DNA from: Rhodocyclaceae bacterium
GTDB lineage: Bacteria > Pseudomonadota > Gammaproteobacteria > Burkholderiales > Rhodocyclaceae
Direction of reading: 5' to 3'
NCBI GenBank assembly: GCA_030682595.1
Contig: JAUXNZ010000065.1
Coordinates: forward strand, 1-8,919
Length of the DNA: 8,919 bases
Position numbers and translations under genes: made by a program. Position 1 is the first letter of the stretch, and every line of letters starts with the position of its first letter. Shown in pieces: positions 5,347 through 8,919 of the stretch. Under the pieces are notes generated by a model, which had not been told where the DNA came from, did no database searches, and was given only the letters and a program-made list of their open reading frames with translations.

Positions 5347-8010
5347 TTAACCCAGCGGCTGAAACAGCACGTCCAGGTCGGCGGCGCCGATGAGGTGCTG
5401 GCCGCCCCGGCCGCCGGTGATGAGTTGGTCGGCCAGTCCTTTCTTGCGCGCTTGCAGGGCGAGGATTTTTTCTTCCACCGTGCCCTGCGTCATCAGCTTG
5501 TAGACGAACACCGGTTTGTCCTGGCCGATGCGGTGTGCTCGGGCGGTCGCCTGTTCCTCGACGGCCGGATTCCACCACGGGTCATAATGAATCACCGTGT
5601 CGGCGGCGGTCAGGTTGAGACCGGTCCCGCCCGCCTTGAGGCTGATGAGGAAAAGCGGCACGCGGCCTTCCTGAAAGTCGGCAATCGGCGTTTCGCGGTC
5701 TCTGGTCTGGCCGGTGAGCTTGGCGTAGCGGATGCCCTGTTTGTCCAGCGCCGCCTCGATCAGCTTGAGCATGGAGGTGAATTGCGAGAACAGCAAAATC
5801 TTGCGGCCTTCGTCGAGCAGTTCTTCCACCATTTCCAGCAGGAGCGTCAGCTTGGCCGACCCGGCGTGACCCTTGTTAACGATGGCGCGGGCCGCATCGA
5901 GCTTGACGAGTCGCGGGTCGCAGCAAACCTGGCGCAGCTTGAGCAGGGCATCGAGAATCATGATCTGGCTTTGGCCGACGCCCTTTTCCAGGAGGACTTC
6001 GCGCAGTTTCTTGTCGAACACGACACGCAGCGATTCGTAGATGTCGCGCTGGCCGCCTTCGAGTTCGACCCAGCGCACGATTTCGGTGATCGGCGGCAAT
6101 TCGGCGAGCACTAGCTCTTTCGTGCGGCGCAGCAGAAAAGGTCGCACCCGTTCGGCGAGCATCTGACGCGCCAGGGGATCGCCCTGCTTTTCGATGGGCG
6201 TGCGGAAGACTTTGACAAAGCGCTTGCGCGTGCCCAGAAATCCCGGCATGAGAAAGTCGAAATGCGCCCACAGCTCGCCCAGATGGTTTTCCAGCGGTGT
6301 GCCGGTCAGTGAAAGACGGTGGCGCGCCTTGAGTTTGCGGGCGACTTGATGCGCCTGAGCCTTGGGATTTTTGATGAACTGCGCTTCGTCGAGCACCAGA
6401 AAATGAAACTGTTGCTGCAGCAGCGTTTCCCGGTCGCGCACCAGGAGCGGATAGGTGGTGAGGATGATGTCGGCATCGGCAATCGCGGCGAAGCGTCCGG
6501 CACGATCGGGGCCGTGCAGCGTCAGCACCTTGAGATCGGGGGCAAACTGCGCCGCCTCGTTGCGCCAGTTGGCCATCAGGCTGGTGGGGGCGATGACGAG
6601 GCTGGGGCAATCGGCGCGGCCGCCATGTTTCTCCAGTTGCAGGTGGGCCAGTGTCTGCACCGTCTTGCCCAGCCCCATGTCGTCGGCGAGGATGCCGGCC
6701 AGATCGTATTCGCGCAAGAATTGCAGCCAGTTGAGGCCGTCCTGCTGGTAGTGCCGCAACGCGGTGCGAAAAGTCGGCGCTGGCGCGACGGCGGCGATGC
6801 CGGAAAAATCCTTGAGACGGGCGCCGATGCCGCGCAGCCGTTCGCCGCCCAGCCAGTGCGTCGGCATTGCGTCGAGCGCGGCCAGCATGGCGGCGTGGTG
6901 GCGCGAGAGGCGTGGCCGCCCATCGGGCCGTTCATCATCGAGAAACTCCAGCAGCGGCAAGAGCCAGGCGCGCAAGCGTTTGACCGGCACGGGCAGGACG
7001 CGCCGCGCATCGAGCGCCAGCAGCACCTGTTCCGTCTCGGCCATGCCGGCAAGCCGTTGCAGCAGTTGCGGTTGCGCGGTGATCAGGTTCACCAGTGGCG
7101 CCACCAGGCTGATGCGTTCGCCGCCGATCATCACGCCCAGATCGAGGCTGAACCAGTCGCTGTCCGGCGCTTCCTCGACATCGGCAAACCAGTTGTCGGG
7201 ACGCGCCAACTGGTAGGGGAAGTCTTCGGCAATTTCCACGGCTATGCCATGCGCTTCGAGGCGGGCGACGCCTTCGGCCAGAAAAGGCAGCCAGCCGCGG
7301 GCGTCCGGGATCAGCGGTATCAGGCATTCGCGCGCGGTGTCGCTGCGGCGGTAATTGGGTTTGCGCCGGGCCAGAGCGTCCAGGCCCGCGGCCTGCAAGT
7401 GCTGCCAAACCCGCTGCTCCGCGGCCAGGTCGCGCGCCAGGGCCCTTGTCTGCAGGCCTTGCTGAATGTGCAGCAGCGGTGGTGGCATGGCTTCGCCAAC
7501 CACCGGCGGCAAACCGGGATAGTCGAACATCAGCTCGGCGAGGCCGATTTCGTCACTGATGCCGCGCATGTGAAGATGACGAATCAGGCCCGGTTTCAGC
7601 GCCAGCCGCGCAGTCGGCACGCCTGCCGGAGGAATGCCGGGTTGCGCCAGCGCCGGTCGCCCGCGGCGCTGAGTTTGCTGCGAATCCGGGCGCGCATTCG
7701 AGCGCTCCAGCGCCGTAATCAGCAAGGCGGCGGCATGCTGGCAGCGGGTGCCGACCGGACAGGTGCATTCACTGCTCACCCCAAGGAATCTGCCGCTGGC
7801 CGGGTCGATTGACACCCGCGCATGCACCGCGTAGGGGAAGCGCTGCGAGCCCCTGACGGCGCCGCCGACATGCAGGCCGCGCCCCTTGTCGTCATCGACT
7901 TCAAGGACGGTGACGCGCGCTTCGGCGGCGTACTGAACGCCGCGCGCCAGCAGGGCGGGATCAAAAAAAATGGCCAGCTCACCGGCCGCCAACGTGGTCT
8001 TGTCGACCAT
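5347..8010 (-). CDS. SWIM zinc-finger SNF2-family helicase-like ATPase
   Basis: The product is 887 residues from ATG 8010. It has an N-terminal SWIM zinc finger C82-x-C84-x5-C90-x-H92, a long middle region of bacterial SNF2 type (about 130-420), then the two RecA-like lobes. Motif I is DMGLGKT (444-450), motif II DEAQ (541-544), motif III LTGTPLENHLGELW, motif V LKAGGTGLNL and motif VI QATARAHRIGQ (ending at 830). All key ATPase residues are present. SNF2 proteins translocate on double-stranded DNA and displace bound protein; the role of the bacterial SWIM-SNF2 (COG0553) type is poorly defined. The C-terminus is complete, ending shortly after the helicase domain. ATG 8010 lies 4 bases after the pyrD stop, suggesting co-transcription. 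The frame is also open from a TTG at 8058, inside pyrD, which would add 16 residues. The Shine-Dalgarno match at 8010 is poor, so the start is uncertain. Confidence 0.92.
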   Translation of the reverse strand: MVDKTTLAAGELAIFFDPALLARGVQYAAEARVTVLEVDDDKGRGLHVGGAVRGSQRFPYAVHARVSIDPASGRFLGVSSECTCPVGTRCQHAAALLITALERSNARPDSQQTQRRGRPALAQPGIPPAGVPTARLALKPGLIRHLHMRGISDEIGLAELMFDYPGLPPVVGEAMPPPLLHIQQGLQTRALARDLAAEQRVWQHLQAAGLDALARRKPNYRRSDTARECLIPLIPDARGWLPFLAEGVARLEAHGIAVEIAEDFPYQLARPDNWFADVEEAPDSDWFSLDLGVMIGGERISLVAPLVNLITAQPQLLQRLAGMAETEQVLLALDARRVLPVPVKRLRAWLLPLLEFLDDERPDGRPRLSRHHAAMLAALDAMPTHWLGGERLRGIGARLKDFSGIAAVAPAPTFRTALRHYQQDGLNWLQFLREYDLAGILADDMGLGKTVQTLAHLQLEKHGGRADCPSLVIAPTSLMANWRNEAAQFAPDLKVLTLHGPDRAGRFAAIADADIILTTYPLLVRDRETLLQQQFHFLVLDEAQFIKNPKAQAHQVARKLKARHRLSLTGTPLENHLGELWAHFDFLMPGFLGTRKRFVKVFRTPIEKQGDPLARQMLAERVRPFLLRRTKELVLAELPPITEIVRWVELEGGQRDIYESLRVVFDKKLREVLLEKGVGQSQIMILDALLKLRQVCCDPRLVKLDAARAIVNKGHAGSAKLTLLLEMVEELLDEGRKILLFSQFTSMLKLIEAALDKQGIRYAKLTGQTRDRETPIADFQEGRVPLFLISLKAGGTGLNLTAADTVIHYDPWWNPAVEEQATARAHRIGQDKPVFVYKLMTQGTVEEKILALQARKKGLADQLITGGRGGQHLIGAADLDVLFQPLG

Positions 8011-8014
8011 GCCT

Positions 8015-8919
8015 TCAGCGGGAGTTCGTGCGCGTTGCCGTGACGCAGTCCTTGACAAGCCCGGGCCCGCGATAGATCAGGCCGGAATAGATCTGCACCA
8101 GTTGCGCGCCGGCATCCAGCTTGGCTTGCGCCTTGGCGCCATCGACCACACCGCCGGCGGCGATGATCGGCACTTCGCCAGCGAGCGCGGCGGCGAGCTT
8201 CTTGACGACAAGGGTCGACGCCTCGAACAGCGGCGCGCCTGACAGACCTCCGGCTTCCTCGGCGTTGGGCTGGCCGGCGACCTTGGCGCGGTCGAGCGTG
8301 GTGTTGGTGGCGATGACGGCTTCGATGCGATGGCGGCGGAGGGCCGCGGCGATATGCGTGATTTGCGCGTCGTCGAGGTCGGGGGCGATCTTCAGCGCGA
8401 GCGGCACATGGCGGCCATGTTGCTGTGCGAGTTGGTTCTGCCGCGCCTTGAGCGCGCCGAGCAGGGCATCGAGTTCGGATTCATCCTGCAGGGCGCGCAG
8501 GTTTTTGGTGTTGGGGCTGGAGATGTTGACCGTGATGTAGGTGGCAAACGGATAGGCTTTTTCGAGGCCGATCAGATAATCGGCGGCGGCGTTCTCGATG
8601 GGGGTGTCGGCGTTCTTGCCGATGTTGATGCCGAGCACCCCTTTGAAGCGGGAGGCGCGGACGTTGGCGAGCAGGGCGTCGATGCCGTGATTGATGAAGC
8701 CCATGCGGTTGATGATGCCCTCGACCTGCGGCAGGCGGAACATGCGCGGCTTCGGGTTGCCCGGCTGGGGTCTCGGGGTGACGGTGCCGACTTCGATGAA
8801 GCCGAAGCCCCAGCCGGCCAGCGCGTCGATGGCTTCGCCATTCTTGTCGAGGCCGGCGGCGAGGCCGATGCGGTTGGGGAAGTCGATGCCCATGACGCGG
8901 GTCGGCGTGTCGGCCAGCG
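8015..8919 (-). CDS. pyrD: dihydroorotate dehydrogenase (quinone), class 2 (5'-truncated by the window edge)
   Basis: It oxidises dihydroorotate to orotate in pyrimidine synthesis, using FMN and passing electrons to the quinone pool at the inner membrane. About 301 of the usual 340 or so residues are visible. The frame stays open to the window edge (LADTPTRV before MGIDFPNRIGLAAGLDKNG), so ATG 8893 is internal and about 40 N-terminal residues, including the membrane-associating helices, lie outside. Diagnostic class 2 segments are EVGTVTPRPQPGNPKPR, INRMGF, GINIGKN, VNISSPNT with the catalytic serine, KIAPDL, ATNTTLDR, GGLSGAPL and LVQIYSGLIYRGPGLVK. The gene ends with TGA at 8017-8015, four bases before the SNF2 start codon, so both are probably on one transcript from a promoter outside the window. 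Confidence 0.96.
   Translation of the reverse strand, partial: LADTPTRVMGIDFPNRIGLAAGLDKNGEAIDALAGWGFGFIEVGTVTPRPQPGNPKPRMFRLPQVEGIINRMGFINHGIDALLANVRASRFKGVLGINIGKNADTPIENAAADYLIGLEKAYPFATYITVNISSPNTKNLRALQDESELDALLGALKARQNQLAQQHGRHVPLALKIAPDLDDAQITHIAAALRRHRIEAVIATNTTLDRAKVAGQPNAEEAGGLSGAPLFEASTLVVKKLAAALAGEVPIIAAGGVVDGAKAQAKLDAGAQLVQIYSGLIYRGPGLVKDCVTATRTNSR

Noticed and set aside
5109..5393. 94-codon plus-strand ORF running through the operator region
   Set aside because: It crosses the regulatory island and the end of the SNF2 gene, and its product has no recognisable features.
5515..5524. TTGTCCTGG, a partial operator match, inside the SNF2 gene
   Set aside because: Only the left arm and centre match, and the bases are explained by the conserved SNF2 motif VI region (GQDKP).
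6319..7812. 497-codon open frame on the plus strand, antisense to the SNF2 gene
   Set aside because: Its codons shadow a strongly conserved SNF2 protein with all helicase motifs. The antisense product has no recognisable domain, and such frames are common in GC-rich DNA.

Overview
The window is GC-rich, densely coded bacterial chromosome, most likely from a betaproteobacterium (Rhodocyclales-like). That placement is inferred from the character of the PyrD and ABC-F proteins and the base composition; no marker gene proves it. There are seven protein genes, two of them cut by the window edges. I see no rRNA, tRNA, IS element, CRISPR array or phage gene.

Layout. At 1-740 (+) is the C-terminal half of a YbiT-type ABC-F ATPase. 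After a 177-base gap comes a small secreted SOUL heme-binding-family protein (918-1523, -). It is divergent from a short pyridoxamine-phosphate-oxidase-like flavin-fold protein (1685-2134, +). That gene runs tail-to-tail into, and overlaps by 59 bases, an FAD-dependent amine-oxidase/desaturase-like oxidoreductase (2076-3425, -). Upstream of the oxidoreductase, on the same strand, is a two-domain SDR-DUF2867 protein (3489-5003, -). These two probably form an operon. A 300-base AT-rich control region follows. Then come a SWIM-SNF2 helicase (5347-8010, -) and, four bases upstream of it, the 5'-truncated pyrD for quinone-linked dihydroorotate dehydrogenase (8015 to edge, -).

How the genes may work together. 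The middle block (SOUL, flavin-fold protein, FAD oxidoreductase, SDR-DUF2867) is rich in predicted heme, flavin and NAD(P) cofactor proteins and looks like an accessory redox module of unknown substrate. The flanks (ABC-F translation factor, SNF2 ATPase, pyrD) look like housekeeping genes.

The clearest unexplained signal is in front of the SDR gene. Two copies of a 13-base palindrome (TTGTCC-T-GGACAA) sit 64 bases apart, on either side of a promoter with a perfect -35 box (TTGACA-N17-TATCTT). Extra half-sites lie nearby. No regulator gene is visible in the window, so the cognate factor must be encoded elsewhere.
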